Below, in pieces: positions 27,965 through 36,332 of a DNA stretch of 64,000 bases (position 1 is its first letter; each line of letters begins with the position of its first letter). The notes beneath the pieces are model-generated. The model was given only the letters and a program-made list of their open reading frames with translations, ran no database searches and was not told the origin of the DNA. Position numbers and translations under genes: made by a program. Origin of the DNA: Ignavibacteria bacterium (GTDB lineage: Bacteria > Bacteroidota > Ignavibacteria > Kapaibacteriales > UBA4661); NCBI GenBank assembly GCA_013298775.1, contig JAAFIV010000022.1, positions 1 to 64,000 of the forward strand, in the 5' to 3' direction.

Positions 27965-28044
27965 GGCGCAGATAGAAGTGTTTGCGCTACCACGTGATGC
28001 AGGTTTTACGAGCCTTCGGTAGCACAGACACTCTTGTCTGTGCC
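27965..28044. repeat. Inverted repeat, GGTAGCACAGACACTC family
   Basis: Arms at 27965-27991 and 28018-28044; the second arm is GGTAGCACAGACACTCTTGT then CTGTGCC, and the first pairs with it with about five mismatches. It lies between the ATP-grasp and PASTA genes. Confidence 0.85.
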
Positions 28045-28165
28045 ACAAAACAAGCATTTTACGAAAGCCCTAAAAAAATAATTAGCACTCGCCTCAAGGC
28101 TGCATTTATCTTGCTTCCAAGAAATTCAACACGTAGCACTCAAAATTTAATACTTATTCCGAAGC

Positions 28166-29005
28166 ATGGAAACTTCTTCAACAGACATCACAACACCATT
28201 TGTAAGCGCATGGAAACGAATGCGCGACTTTGTCCATTCCATTGAAGAGCGCGTCACAAGGCGTGCGGAGACGGAAATAGGCAAAGAATGGCTTCGTTAT
28301 ATTTTCCGTGTTTTTGTGTTGCTTTTCGGTATTGCTTTCGTTGTGGGCGCGTTCGACCTCGTGTTTATGCCGTGGTACGTCGGGCATGACCAAATAACGC
28401 GGATGCCAGACGTGCGCAACATGAGTTTTACGCAAGCCGCAAAAATGCTGGAGTCGCAGGGATTCACGGTGAAAACGGCGAGTGAGTATTACAACAATAA
28501 CGTTCCAGCAGGGCATATTGTGAGTCAGATGCCGTTTCCGCTCAGTATGGTGAAATCAAGCCGCACGGTGTATCTGACGCTCAGTCGCGGGAAGCAGCTC
28601 TTGGAGATGCCGAATCTTGTGGGTTTGAGCGTCCGCGATGCTCGAATCGCGCTTATTCGCTTGGGTTTATCGCTGAGTAATGCGAATTATGAATTCAATG
28701 AAAATGTTGCTGCGAACATCATTTTTGAGCAAAGCGTCAAAACAAAAGAACGCCTCAATTTTGGCGCGACGGTAGATGTGCGCGTGAGTTTGGGACCAGA
28801 AATTGTTCTCTTGCTCGTGCCGGATGTGGAAGGGAAATCGCTGGAAGACGCAAAAAATATGCTCACGGGCGCAGGTTTAACCATTGGCGACATCACGCAG
28901 CAAGCCGACGAAACCTTTGTTACGAACACGGTTTTGAAGCAGAATCCCGCGCCGAATGATTCGGTAAAAACAGGAACGGCTGTGAATTTGATTATTGCGA
29001 AGTAA
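28166..29005 (+). CDS. Membrane-anchored protein with three PASTA domains
   Basis: 279 residues. A cytoplasmic N-terminal helix precedes one transmembrane span (about 50-73, FRVFVLLFGIAFVVGAF). The outside part has three PASTA repeats beginning near 84 (MPDVRNMSFTQAAKML), 151 (MPNLVGLSVRDARIAL) and 217 (VPDVEGKSLEDAKNM), each with the usual QxP or QNP segment (VSQMPFP, FEQSVKT, KQNPAPNDSV). No kinase domain is attached, so it is a stand-alone sensor or adaptor of the kind seen near divisome and peptidoglycan synthesis in FCB bacteria. Partner unknown. Confidence 0.9.
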   Translation: METSSTDITTPFVSAWKRMRDFVHSIEERVTRRAETEIGKEWLRYIFRVFVLLFGIAFVVGAFDLVFMPWYVGHDQITRMPDVRNMSFTQAAKMLESQGFTVKTASEYYNNNVPAGHIVSQMPFPLSMVKSSRTVYLTLSRGKQLLEMPNLVGLSVRDARIALIRLGLSLSNANYEFNENVAANIIFEQSVKTKERLNFGATVDVRVSLGPEIVLLLVPDVEGKSLEDAKNMLTGAGLTIGDITQQADETFVTNTVLKQNPAPNDSVKTGTAVNLIIAK

Positions 29006-29010
29006 TTTTT

Positions 29011-29130
29011 CCCGTTCCCATCGGGCGGCTGTTATCACAAAAGCAGTAGCCGTCCGGTGGGTATTGTACACGCGACTCACCCGCCCGACGGCAGCCTTCA
29101 TAGACTCCTTGAGCTGCCCGACGGGAACAG
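29011..29130. repeat. Type A interspersed palindrome (without GTAACTGGTCAG ends)
   Basis: Bounded by CCCGTTCCCATCGGGCGGCT and GCCCGACGGGAACAG; interior contains GTTATCACAAAAGCAGTAGCC as in the other type A copies. An upstream-frame translation through it creates a false N-terminal extension for the next gene. Confidence 0.85.
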
Positions 29131-29177
29131 GTAATTTCAAATACAATTCCACAAATCCCCTCCGAAGGGCAGTATGT

Positions 29178-30905
29178 ATGGCACTTTCAGCATTTGTCGC
29201 TTCGACAAGTAAGCTCCTGTCGAAGTTTGTTCAGGATGTGTGTGTTGCGGAGGACATTCAAGTCCGCCAGATGCAGCATCATTCCTCGCTTTTGAATGAG
29301 TTGTTGGCTGCGCCACCAGACCTGCTCTTTCTGCACGCTTCCATCATTGAGGAATTCGATGAAAATATCGTTGCGCGGATTAAAAATGACGATATTCTGA
29401 GCCGTGCTTTTATTGTGGTCTTTGCTTCGCGCCCTGAAGGTGCGGATTTTGCCTACAAAATTGGTGGTGATGCCTTCCTGCCCATTCCCTTCAAAGACGA
29501 ACAATTTGCCCAGATTCTACGCCTGATTCTGAACTTGCCCAAGCATATTTTGGTGGTGAGCAAGTCCGACGCGCTGCCGAACACAGTGCGTGAAGCGGGC
29601 GCGATGTTTGAGTACAATGTGTCGTGGGCGCATTCGGCAGAAGAGGCAATCAAAGTGGCGGGCGAGAGATTCCCCGACCTGATTTTGAGCGAATACGCGC
29701 TCCCGCAACGCAACGGTGCGGCACTCGCAAAACTCGTAAAAAGCTCGCATTTGCTGGGGCATATTCCTGTTGTGGTGATGATGGAATCCAACGACGTAGA
29801 AATCGTCGAAGAGTGCTTCGAGGCTGGTTGTAATGATGTTTTCCTCTATCCTTTCGACCGCCACAAGCACATCAATCTCATCAGTGCGATTGTAAAACCG
29901 CCCAAGAAAGGGCGTAAATACTCGGCTCTCGTGGTGGACGACAGCGTTACGATTCGCCACGTGATTTCCAAAATGTTCAAGCAAATGGGCTTTACCGTAA
30001 TGACCGCCGCCGATGGTCAAGAGGGCATGAAACTTGCAACGCAGCATCAGCCCGACATTATCACGAGCGATTATGATATGCCCGTGATGGACGGATGGGA
30101 TTTTTGCGCCCGCTTGCGTGAAAGCGAATATACATCAGATATTCCCGTCGTAATGGTTTCTTCACGCAGTACCATTACCGACAAGCGCAAGGCGCAATCG
30201 CTTGGCGTGGCGGCATATTTGACCAAGCCTTTCAAAACCGAAGATTTGGAGCGGATTGTCAAGGCATTGGTCGTGCAAAACCAACGTCGCAAAAAAGAAG
30301 AAGCACTCGAAAAATACACCAGCACCGATGCCGTAAAAGACATAGAACGCGGCGGACCGACACCGCTTGAAACCCGCATTGTGACAATGGTTTCCACGAA
30401 TATTGCTGATTTTACCAAAAAATTCGACTGGCTAGGAACCGACCGCGCGTTGGAAATGCTGAACGATTATTTTACGCAGTTTACCGAAATTATCACCGAG
30501 CGCAAAGGCGTGATTGACAGCTTGGGTGGCGACGAAATCCTCGCCCGCTTCGACTCCGCCGACCCCAAAAGCGATGCGATGAATGCTGCCGATGCGGTTG
30601 TGGCAATGCTCGAGTATCTCGACCATTACAACGCGCACAACGACGATGAATTGGAAGTGCGCATTGGTTTACACACCGACCGCGTACTGGTGGGCAATTA
30701 CGGCAGCGCGGCGCATAGAATGGTCTATTCTATGCTTGGCGACGGCGTAGGAATTACCAAGCTGCTCCAACGCTCCACTGCGCCAAATTCTTGTCTTATT
30801 TCCACAGACACATACGATTACGTGAAAGAAAGTATCGGTGATTTGCCGTCGTATTCCGTGCCACGTCGCTCAGGCGAGCGCGACATTGTTGCGTACAAAT
30901 TGTGA
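29178..30905 (+). CDS. Triple-receiver protein with degenerate nucleotide cyclase domain
   Basis: 575 residues from ATG 29178. Residues about 1-115 and 118-240 are receiver-like but divergent; the second has SEYALPQRNG where an acceptor Asp would be, and YPF where KPF is expected. The third (about 253-370) is canonical: VVDDSVTI, acceptor Asp in SDYDMPVMDG, VSSR and LTKPFK. A class III cyclase-like domain fills about 400-570. There the first metal Asp is Asn (STNIADFT), the substrate-specifying Lys is Ser (IDSLGGD), and the transition-state Asn and Arg are missing (VGITKLLQ). Only the second metal Asp of GGD remains. I expect a signalling adaptor and not an active cyclase. Confidence 0.85.
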   Translation: MALSAFVASTSKLLSKFVQDVCVAEDIQVRQMQHHSSLLNELLAAPPDLLFLHASIIEEFDENIVARIKNDDILSRAFIVVFASRPEGADFAYKIGGDAFLPIPFKDEQFAQILRLILNLPKHILVVSKSDALPNTVREAGAMFEYNVSWAHSAEEAIKVAGERFPDLILSEYALPQRNGAALAKLVKSSHLLGHIPVVVMMESNDVEIVEECFEAGCNDVFLYPFDRHKHINLISAIVKPPKKGRKYSALVVDDSVTIRHVISKMFKQMGFTVMTAADGQEGMKLATQHQPDIITSDYDMPVMDGWDFCARLRESEYTSDIPVVMVSSRSTITDKRKAQSLGVAAYLTKPFKTEDLERIVKALVVQNQRRKKEEALEKYTSTDAVKDIERGGPTPLETRIVTMVSTNIADFTKKFDWLGTDRALEMLNDYFTQFTEIITERKGVIDSLGGDEILARFDSADPKSDAMNAADAVVAMLEYLDHYNAHNDDELEVRIGLHTDRVLVGNYGSAAHRMVYSMLGDGVGITKLLQRSTAPNSCLISTDTYDYVKESIGDLPSYSVPRRSGERDIVAYKL

Positions 30906-30915
30906 TGCACAAAAC

Positions 30916-31084
30916 GTAATTGGTCAAGTCATTCGTCAGGGAACGCGGATGAAGCCCAGACTGAAAGGATTTTGAGGATTTTTTTTCATCTTTTCAACCA
31001 TTTTTATCCCTCTTGAATTCAAGTCCTCAAAATCCTCTTGAGTCCTCAAAATCCGCGTTCCCAAATCAAGATCTGACCAGTTAC
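30916..31084. repeat. Type B element with GTAACTGGTCAG-type terminal repeat
   Basis: 169 bases from GTAATTGGTCAAG to ATCTGACCAGTTAC. The interior pairs GGGAACGCGGATGAAGCCC with GAGTCCTCAAAATCCGCGTTCCC. It matches the truncated copy at 13837-13934. Confidence 0.85.
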
Positions 31085-31106
31085 GACAAAACTATGCTAG
31101 ACAACT

Positions 31107-32093
31107 ATGCCATTTACCTTCAAAAACCCTGAATTCTTCTGGCTTTTCGCGCTGTTGCCGGTGCTGTTCTATCGCTATTGGCGAGTAGGTGCGGCGCAAG
31201 GCGAGGTGCGCTTCTCCACTTTGCAAGGCTTTCGCGCTATCAAGCCGAATGTGCGTGTGTATTTGCGCCATGTTCCGTTTGTTTTGCGCGTGTGCGCCTT
31301 TTGCTTGCTTGTTGTAGCAATTGCTCGCCCGCAGTCCAGCGCGAAAGGGCAAAACGTCGAAACTGAAGGCATTGATATTGTGCTGGCGATGGATATTTCG
31401 GGTTCGATGCTTGCCGAAGATTTTAAGCCAAATCGTATAGAAGCCTCAAAAAAGCTGGCGGTGGAGTTTATCGAATCGCGTCCGAATGACCGCATCGGGC
31501 TGGTGGTTTTTAGCGGCGAGAGCTTCACGCAATGCCCGCTCACGACCGACCACGACGTGCTGAAAAATCTTTTTGGTGCAATCAAAAGCGGCATGGTGCT
31601 GGACGGCACTGCTATTGGCTTGGGGCTGAGTACGGCGGTGAGCCGCTTGAAAGATTCCGAAGCAAAAAGCAAAGTCGTGATTCTCCTCACCGATGGTGTG
31701 AATAATTCTGGCTCGGTCGCGCCGCTTACGTCGGCGGAAATTGCTCGCACTTTTGGCATTCGCGTTTACACGATTGGCGTTGGCACATATGGTTTCGCGC
31801 CATATCCCGTACAAACGCCGTTTGGCATTCAATACCAAAATCTTGAAGTACAGATTGATGAAGACGTAATGAAGCAAATCGCGCAAATGACCAACGGACG
31901 CTACTTCCGCGCCACCAGCAACACGAAACTGCAAGAAGTCTATAACGAAATTGATAAATTGGAACGCACCAAAATCTTTGTAACTGAGTTCCGACGCTAT
32001 TCCGAAGAGTTTTATCCGTTTGCGCTTGCGGCAGCCGCACTTTTGTTGCTTGAAATTTTACTGCGTTACACGGTGCTGCGCAGCATACCGTAG
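31107..32093 (+). CDS. BatA-like von Willebrand A domain membrane protein
   Basis: 328 residues. Two N-terminal hydrophobic spans (near 8-24 and 55-70) and one C-terminal span (about 305-320) flank a von Willebrand A domain. The metal-binding MIDAS motif is VLAMDISGSM near residue 100, with the Thr in LDGTAIG and the Asp in LLTDGVNN. This is the BatA layout of aerotolerance operons. The usual neighbours (moxR-like ATPase, DUF58, batB, batC, batD) are absent, so the function is uncertain. Start is ATG 31107 in ACTATGCCATTTAC. Confidence 0.88.
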   Translation: MPFTFKNPEFFWLFALLPVLFYRYWRVGAAQGEVRFSTLQGFRAIKPNVRVYLRHVPFVLRVCAFCLLVVAIARPQSSAKGQNVETEGIDIVLAMDISGSMLAEDFKPNRIEASKKLAVEFIESRPNDRIGLVVFSGESFTQCPLTTDHDVLKNLFGAIKSGMVLDGTAIGLGLSTAVSRLKDSEAKSKVVILLTDGVNNSGSVAPLTSAEIARTFGIRVYTIGVGTYGFAPYPVQTPFGIQYQNLEVQIDEDVMKQIAQMTNGRYFRATSNTKLQEVYNEIDKLERTKIFVTEFRRYSEEFYPFALAAAALLLLEILLRYTVLRSIP

Positions 32094-32095
32094 GG

Positions 32096-32147
32096 AAAGG
32101 ATGAAGTATGAGGGATGAAATTTGAAGTATGAGGGATGAAATTTGAA
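32096..32147. repeat. GGATGAAGTATGAGGGATGAA low-complexity run
   Basis: Two overlapping 21-base units of AGTATGAGGGATGAAATTTG. The same type of sequence recurs near 1990-2015, 22550-22590, 22970-22990, 26365-26395 (complement) and 61290-61320 (complement), always intergenic. Confidence 0.7.
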
Positions 32148-32292
32148 GTAACTGGTTAGGCATTGTCCCGTCGGGCGGTTTCTTGACCGTCCGGCGGGTT
32201 CTTCTTTCGATAAAACATCGCATTTGCACTCGCCGGACGGCTACTGCGCCAGTGATAACAGCCGCCCGACGAGGAGATACCTGACCAGTTAC
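32148..32292. repeat. Type A interspersed palindrome with GTAACTGGT ends, reverse orientation
   Basis: 145 bases from GTAACTGGTTAGGC to ACCTGACCAGTTAC. The GCAGTAGCC segment is inverted relative to the copy at 13982-14127. Together with 32096-32147 it fills the gap before phnE. Confidence 0.88.
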
Positions 32293-32354
32293 GTGTAAAG
32301 TCTAAAAGCCGCATAAAAACAAGTGTTCACGTTACACGCCTAGCAACAATCACC

Positions 32355-33443
32355 ATGAGCGCGAAACTCTCCGCAACAGAAATTATACGCCGCCACAATG
32401 CCGCAAAACGCCGCCGCTCCTTGCTTGCGGCGCGGTGTAGCGATGCTTTTTTTGGAATGTATTTGCTCATTTTACTCCAAAAAACCTTGTGGGAAGGCGT
32501 GTTCAATCCGAGCGGCACACCGCAAACATTGGACGTAACGTGGTATGTGCTTGTCTGTGGGCTTGGTAGCACATTTGGCGTGGTGATGAGTATTCTACGC
32601 GCTTCTCCTGCGAGCCTCATTTTCGGCTTGCAGAACGACAGCGACAAAGGTACGTGGCGAGAAGCCGTCGCGCTGCACTGGTCGTGGACGCTGGGTATTT
32701 TGACCGTTGTGGCAGGCTGGATTATCACCAAAATTTCCCTTGCTGATTTCTTCTCCGAAGAAGGTTTGGCGGGCGCGAAGCGGATTTTTGTCGCGCTTTT
32801 TACGCCAGAATTTTCCATTTTTGGGCAGGCATTTTACGCGATTATCGAAACGATTTACCTCGCGCTCATGGCGACGTTGCTTGCTTTGCCATTCTCGTTT
32901 TTGCTGAGTTTTTTCTGTGCGGAAAACTGTGCCAGAGAGATTTTCGGCGGTCATCCCGCAGTAATGGCGATGTACTACGGTTTGCGCTTTTTGGCAAATC
33001 TTACGCGCTCAATCGAGCCACTTATTTGGGCGATTGTTTTTTCGGTGTGGGTGGGAATTGGTCCCTTTGCAGGAATGCTCGCACTCGCCGTCCATACGAT
33101 TGCCTCGCTTGTGAAGCAGTATTCCGAGCAGATTGAGGAAATTGATAACGGCACAGTCGAAGCAATAGAATCCACCGGAGCCGCACCGTTGCAGGTGGTG
33201 TGGTTTGCCGTTGTGCCGCAGATTGTGCTGCCATTTTTGAGCTTCACGATTTATCGCTGGGACATCAACGTGCGTATGGCGACTGTTATTGGGCTTGTCG
33301 GCGGTGGCGGCATCGGGACGCTTTTGGTACAATATCAAGGCTTGGCAAAATGGCACGAAGTCGGCTTGATAATTTTTATGATTGCTGCCGTTGTCTGGGT
33401 GATGGATTATCTTTCCTCGAAAATTCGCGCGGCAATTCGGTAG
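32355..33443 (+). CDS. phnE: Phosphonate ABC transporter permease PhnE
   Basis: 362 residues of inner-membrane permease. The N-terminal part has one span near 20-40 with a cytoplasmic RRHNAAKRRR start. A second span block lies near 105-125, and the transport domain covers 165-355. The coupling (EAA-like) loop is EAIESTGAAPLQVVWFAVVPQ at about 270-290. VGIGPFAGMLALAVHTI and GGGGIGTLLVQYQ are PhnE landmarks. It is far from phnC (5604-6398) and no PhnD is in the window, so the transporter is scattered. Start ATG 32355 (ATGAGCGCGAAACTC). Confidence 0.88.
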   Translation: MSAKLSATEIIRRHNAAKRRRSLLAARCSDAFFGMYLLILLQKTLWEGVFNPSGTPQTLDVTWYVLVCGLGSTFGVVMSILRASPASLIFGLQNDSDKGTWREAVALHWSWTLGILTVVAGWIITKISLADFFSEEGLAGAKRIFVALFTPEFSIFGQAFYAIIETIYLALMATLLALPFSFLLSFFCAENCAREIFGGHPAVMAMYYGLRFLANLTRSIEPLIWAIVFSVWVGIGPFAGMLALAVHTIASLVKQYSEQIEEIDNGTVEAIESTGAAPLQVVWFAVVPQIVLPFLSFTIYRWDINVRMATVIGLVGGGGIGTLLVQYQGLAKWHEVGLIIFMIAAVVWVMDYLSSKIRAAIR

Positions 33444-33623
33444 AAAAATCGCTTGTTCAAGCAATAGAGCAATGTACAAGATTTCACTGACCTTCAGAAT
33501 CAAAACGCCTGAACACGAGATTATATAATACTTCCAGAAGATTCCGCCTCAAAGTGCAAAAATCAAAAAACAGGCTTCAAGCCGTGATGTGTTCTTGCCT
33601 TTAGGTACTTCAAAGAGAAATTT

Positions 33624-34355
33624 TCAAAAGAAAAACCGCAACGCAACATTCGCCGATGAAACAAAAGCATCGCTCGAGAAGTCAGGATTGAAGCGGCGCG
33701 GATAGTTGCTGGGAATGGGGCTAGAGGTGTGGGGTTGTCCAGTGGTGTAGCTTGTGCCGTGTAGTTCTGCGCCAATCGTGATATTTTTTGTGAGAATGTA
33801 CTCAAAACCGAATACGCCACCAAACCAAAACGACGCAACGGATTCATTGTAAATGTAAGAAAATGTCTGGCGCGGCGGCGTAGAAAACCATTCCACCGAC
33901 GACGACACCAAGCCAGAGCGCACACCACCATATACGCGCATATTCTGCTCAATCGGATGCGTATAATACGTGCCAACACCGAAGCGGAAAAAGAGGTTAT
34001 TCCGCACATTTTCTGTGCTTTGCGTCGAATCAATTTTCACGGGAAATTTATCCTGTGTTGAAGAAATACCAAACTCTGTTTCCACGCGAAAATACTTACC
34101 CACCTGCACGGGAACATACCACGACAGCACACCTGCTGGCTGGAGGTTGTACGTATCGTTGCTGGGAAAAGTATAGGGAATAATACTTACGCCAAAACCC
34201 AAATGAGCAATCTCTGGTTCAGGTCTGGTAGATTCAAGTCCAATAGATTCAGGTTTGACCGCAGTGCTGGCTGATTGTGCGAAGGAGAACGATATGCTGC
34301 ATACAAGCGCAAACGCTGACAATAGCAGGAGTGTGCTAAAAGAGTGCTTCATCAT
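33624..34355 (-). CDS. Predicted outer-membrane beta-barrel protein
   Basis: 243 residues with a signal peptide (MMKHSFSTLLLLSAFALVCS, cleaved near SFAQ). Alternating strands with aromatic girdles follow and the protein ends VALRFFF, a classic barrel C-terminus. NLFFRFGVGTYYTHP and FWFGGVFGFEYIL are clear strands. No periplasmic domain. It resembles small porin-like proteins of FCB bacteria in general only. Upstream region 34356-34427 shows no clear promoter. Confidence 0.62.
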   Translation of the reverse strand: MMKHSFSTLLLLSAFALVCSISFSFAQSASTAVKPESIGLESTRPEPEIAHLGFGVSIIPYTFPSNDTYNLQPAGVLSWYVPVQVGKYFRVETEFGISSTQDKFPVKIDSTQSTENVRNNLFFRFGVGTYYTHPIEQNMRVYGGVRSGLVSSSVEWFSTPPRQTFSYIYNESVASFWFGGVFGFEYILTKNITIGAELHGTSYTTGQPHTSSPIPSNYPRRFNPDFSSDAFVSSANVALRFFF

Positions 34356-34427
34356 GTCAGGGAAGAATGAATGAACGATTGCAAGACAAATGCTTATTCC
34401 ATACCACCTTATGCAAACTTGCGCACT

Positions 34428-34531
34428 ACCCTCACCCCTCGCTGCGCGAGACCCTCTCCCAAAGGGCGAGGGTTAATGGAGGCTAGTTCTGAAACCCTCT
34501 CCCTCTGGGAGAGGGTTGGGTGAGGGCGGCG
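34428..34531. repeat. CCCTCACCC...GGGTGAGGG palindromic element
   Basis: ACCCTCACCCCTCGCTGC begins the element and GGGTTGGGTGAGGG ends it; internal CCCTCTCCC pairs with GGGAGAGGG. A long hairpin sits between two convergently placed minus-strand genes. Elements of this type (ACCCTCACCCC...) are widespread in bacterial genomes. Confidence 0.8.
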
Positions 34532-34544
34532 TGCGTAAGGCGAG

Positions 34545-35987
34545 TTATTCCATATTGAGCAAATTCGGAAACTTTGCCGCCAAACGCTGCATTTCTGCTG
34601 GCGGAAAAGGATTTGATGTTACTTCTAAGGAGCGTAATTGCTCCAGATTGGCAAGCTCATCGGGCAAGGTTGTGAGCTGATTTCCATTGACCAAGAGCGT
34701 GCGCAAATCCATCAGAAAGCCCATTTCATGCGGCAGTGTGGTGAGTTTATTCCCACTTGCCAGCAAAATTTGAAGCTGTTTTAATTTACCAATTTCTGGT
34801 ACAATGCTTTGAAGCTGATTATCGCTAATGTTCAGGGTTTGGAGACTTTTGAGGTCGCCTAAATCTTCGGGCAGAGCCTTCAGTTTATTGCTACTCACAT
34901 CAAGGTTTTGCAGGTTTGTCAGCCCTGTCAAAACGGAATCAAGGGTGATGAGTTGATTGCCCGTTGCGACGAAGGTTCGTAGATTGCTGAGGTTATGAAG
35001 TTCGGCGGGCAATTTTGAAATCTGATTAAAACTCACAACAATCATCTGCAAATTAGTGAGCGTACCGATTTCGGGGGGCAAGGTTTTGAGCTTGTTTACA
35101 TTCGCTTCGAGGCGTTCCAATGCCGTTAAATACTTGATTTCCTGCGGTAAGACCGTTAAGCGATTATTGACCACATCGAGTACACGCAAACTTTCCAAGC
35201 CACTAATTTCGGGCGGAAGCGCGGTGATTTTATTCCCCACAAGGAAAAGCTGTTCGAGCTTCGTCAAGCGTCCAATGCTGGGCGGAAGCGCGGTGAGGTA
35301 GTTGTAATTTAACGCTAAGGAGCGGAGTTCTTGGAGTTTGCCAAGTTGCGCGGGAATCGTTGGAATGCGGTTATTGTTGAGGTCGAGTGTCCGCAAGACG
35401 GGCAAATTACACAGTTCCAGAGGGAATGCAGTAATCTGGTTCGACATCAAATGTAAGGTCTGTAATTGCGGTAAATTCCCAAGCTGTATAGGGATAGCCG
35501 TAATTTTATTATGCGAGGCATTCAAATAGCCCAAAAGCTGCAAATTTTCAAGCTGGGGCGGAAGTGCGGTCAGGTAATTGTGCGTCAAATCAAGACGCTG
35601 AAGATTGGGGAAATTCCCGATTTGCGGCGGCAAAAAGGACATTTCATTATTGCTAAGGTCGAGGATTTGGATATTGCGAAGCTGCGCAATTTCAACAGGA
35701 AAGGTTTTGAGTTTGCGAAAACTGAGCGAAAGTTTATAGACTTTCGTTGGTTCTTTAAGTGCTTCTTTAATCGAAAAATACGTTTTCTGTTTCGCGAGCG
35801 CGGCAGAATCCAAGATAGCACCTTGCGGTACAGCTATCTGAACGAACTTTATTTGTCCACTCGTTTTATCCTGTGCAAATGCCAACGTGCCTTGTACGCA
35901 CACGCTTACAAGCAGCGCATAGCACCAAAAAAGGCACATCATCATCACCGAAAGGACACGACCATGAGAAATCAGACAATTCACCAT
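34545..35987 (-). CDS. Secreted leucine-rich repeat protein
   Basis: 480 residues. A signal peptide ends near GTLAFAQD. Sixteen full 23-residue leucine-rich repeats (LPxEIGxLxxLQxLxxxxN type) plus a terminal partial one run from about residue 83 to the end. One repeat lacks the LPxEI consensus (LITLDSVLTGLTN). This plant-LRR-like class is typical of bacterial surface or periplasmic proteins with interaction roles. No catalytic domain, anchor or T9SS tail is visible. Because repeats are exact in length, gene conversion within the array is possible. Confidence 0.9.
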   Translation of the reverse strand: MVNCLISHGRVLSVMMMCLFWCYALLVSVCVQGTLAFAQDKTSGQIKFVQIAVPQGAILDSAALAKQKTYFSIKEALKEPTKVYKLSLSFRKLKTFPVEIAQLRNIQILDLSNNEMSFLPPQIGNFPNLQRLDLTHNYLTALPPQLENLQLLGYLNASHNKITAIPIQLGNLPQLQTLHLMSNQITAFPLELCNLPVLRTLDLNNNRIPTIPAQLGKLQELRSLALNYNYLTALPPSIGRLTKLEQLFLVGNKITALPPEISGLESLRVLDVVNNRLTVLPQEIKYLTALERLEANVNKLKTLPPEIGTLTNLQMIVVSFNQISKLPAELHNLSNLRTFVATGNQLITLDSVLTGLTNLQNLDVSSNKLKALPEDLGDLKSLQTLNISDNQLQSIVPEIGKLKQLQILLASGNKLTTLPHEMGFLMDLRTLLVNGNQLTTLPDELANLEQLRSLEVTSNPFPPAEMQRLAAKFPNLLNME

Positions 35988-36304
35988 TATACTTCAATTT
36001 TGATAAACAAACATGACCGCACCGTTGCACACGGTACGCAAGGACGAATTGGACACCAATTGAAAGCACCAACCATGCTCTGAAGATGAGCGGAAAGATA
36101 CGGCTTTATTACGTTTTACACAAGTTTCACCAAAAGAGTTTTTTGTTATCGTTGCGTAACCTTGTTTCGGGATTGTGCCGATAGAGTATATTCCATATTT
36201 CTTCCTGCCCCATGCTCTGTGGAGTCCGATATTTCGGCTTTTGGTTTATTTGTTTCCGCGTCTTCAACAGCGTCGTACAGGCTTGACCACTGGCGCGGGC
36301 AATT
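35988..36304. other. Intergenic region, no gene seen
   Basis: Left of the membrane-protein pair. The only notable content is the leuC-derived fragment starting at 36305. A 106-codon plus-strand ORF over it (36175-36495) overlaps the true minus-strand gene and lacks any support. Confidence 0.4.
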
Positions 36305-36332
36305 ATGCAAGCAGTGTCTGTGTGCCTTTGCC
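36305..36332 (-). repeat. leuC 3'-end fragment downstream of the first membrane protein
   Basis: 28 bases, ATGCAAGCAGTGTCTGTGTG then CCTTTGCC on the plus strand, match leuC positions 39657-39684 with 25 of 28 identical. In the leuC frame the segment corresponds to GKGARTLLA. It lies directly after the stop codon of the 36332-37906 gene. Confidence 0.75.

Noticed and set aside
28995-29177. N-terminal extension of the triple-receiver protein
   Set aside because: The added residues are encoded by the type A repeat element at 29011-29130, and ATG 29178 has a better ribosome site.
34428-34531. Strong terminator of the LRR gene
   Set aside because: It lies downstream of its stop but has no T run on either strand; it fits a dispersed repeat better.
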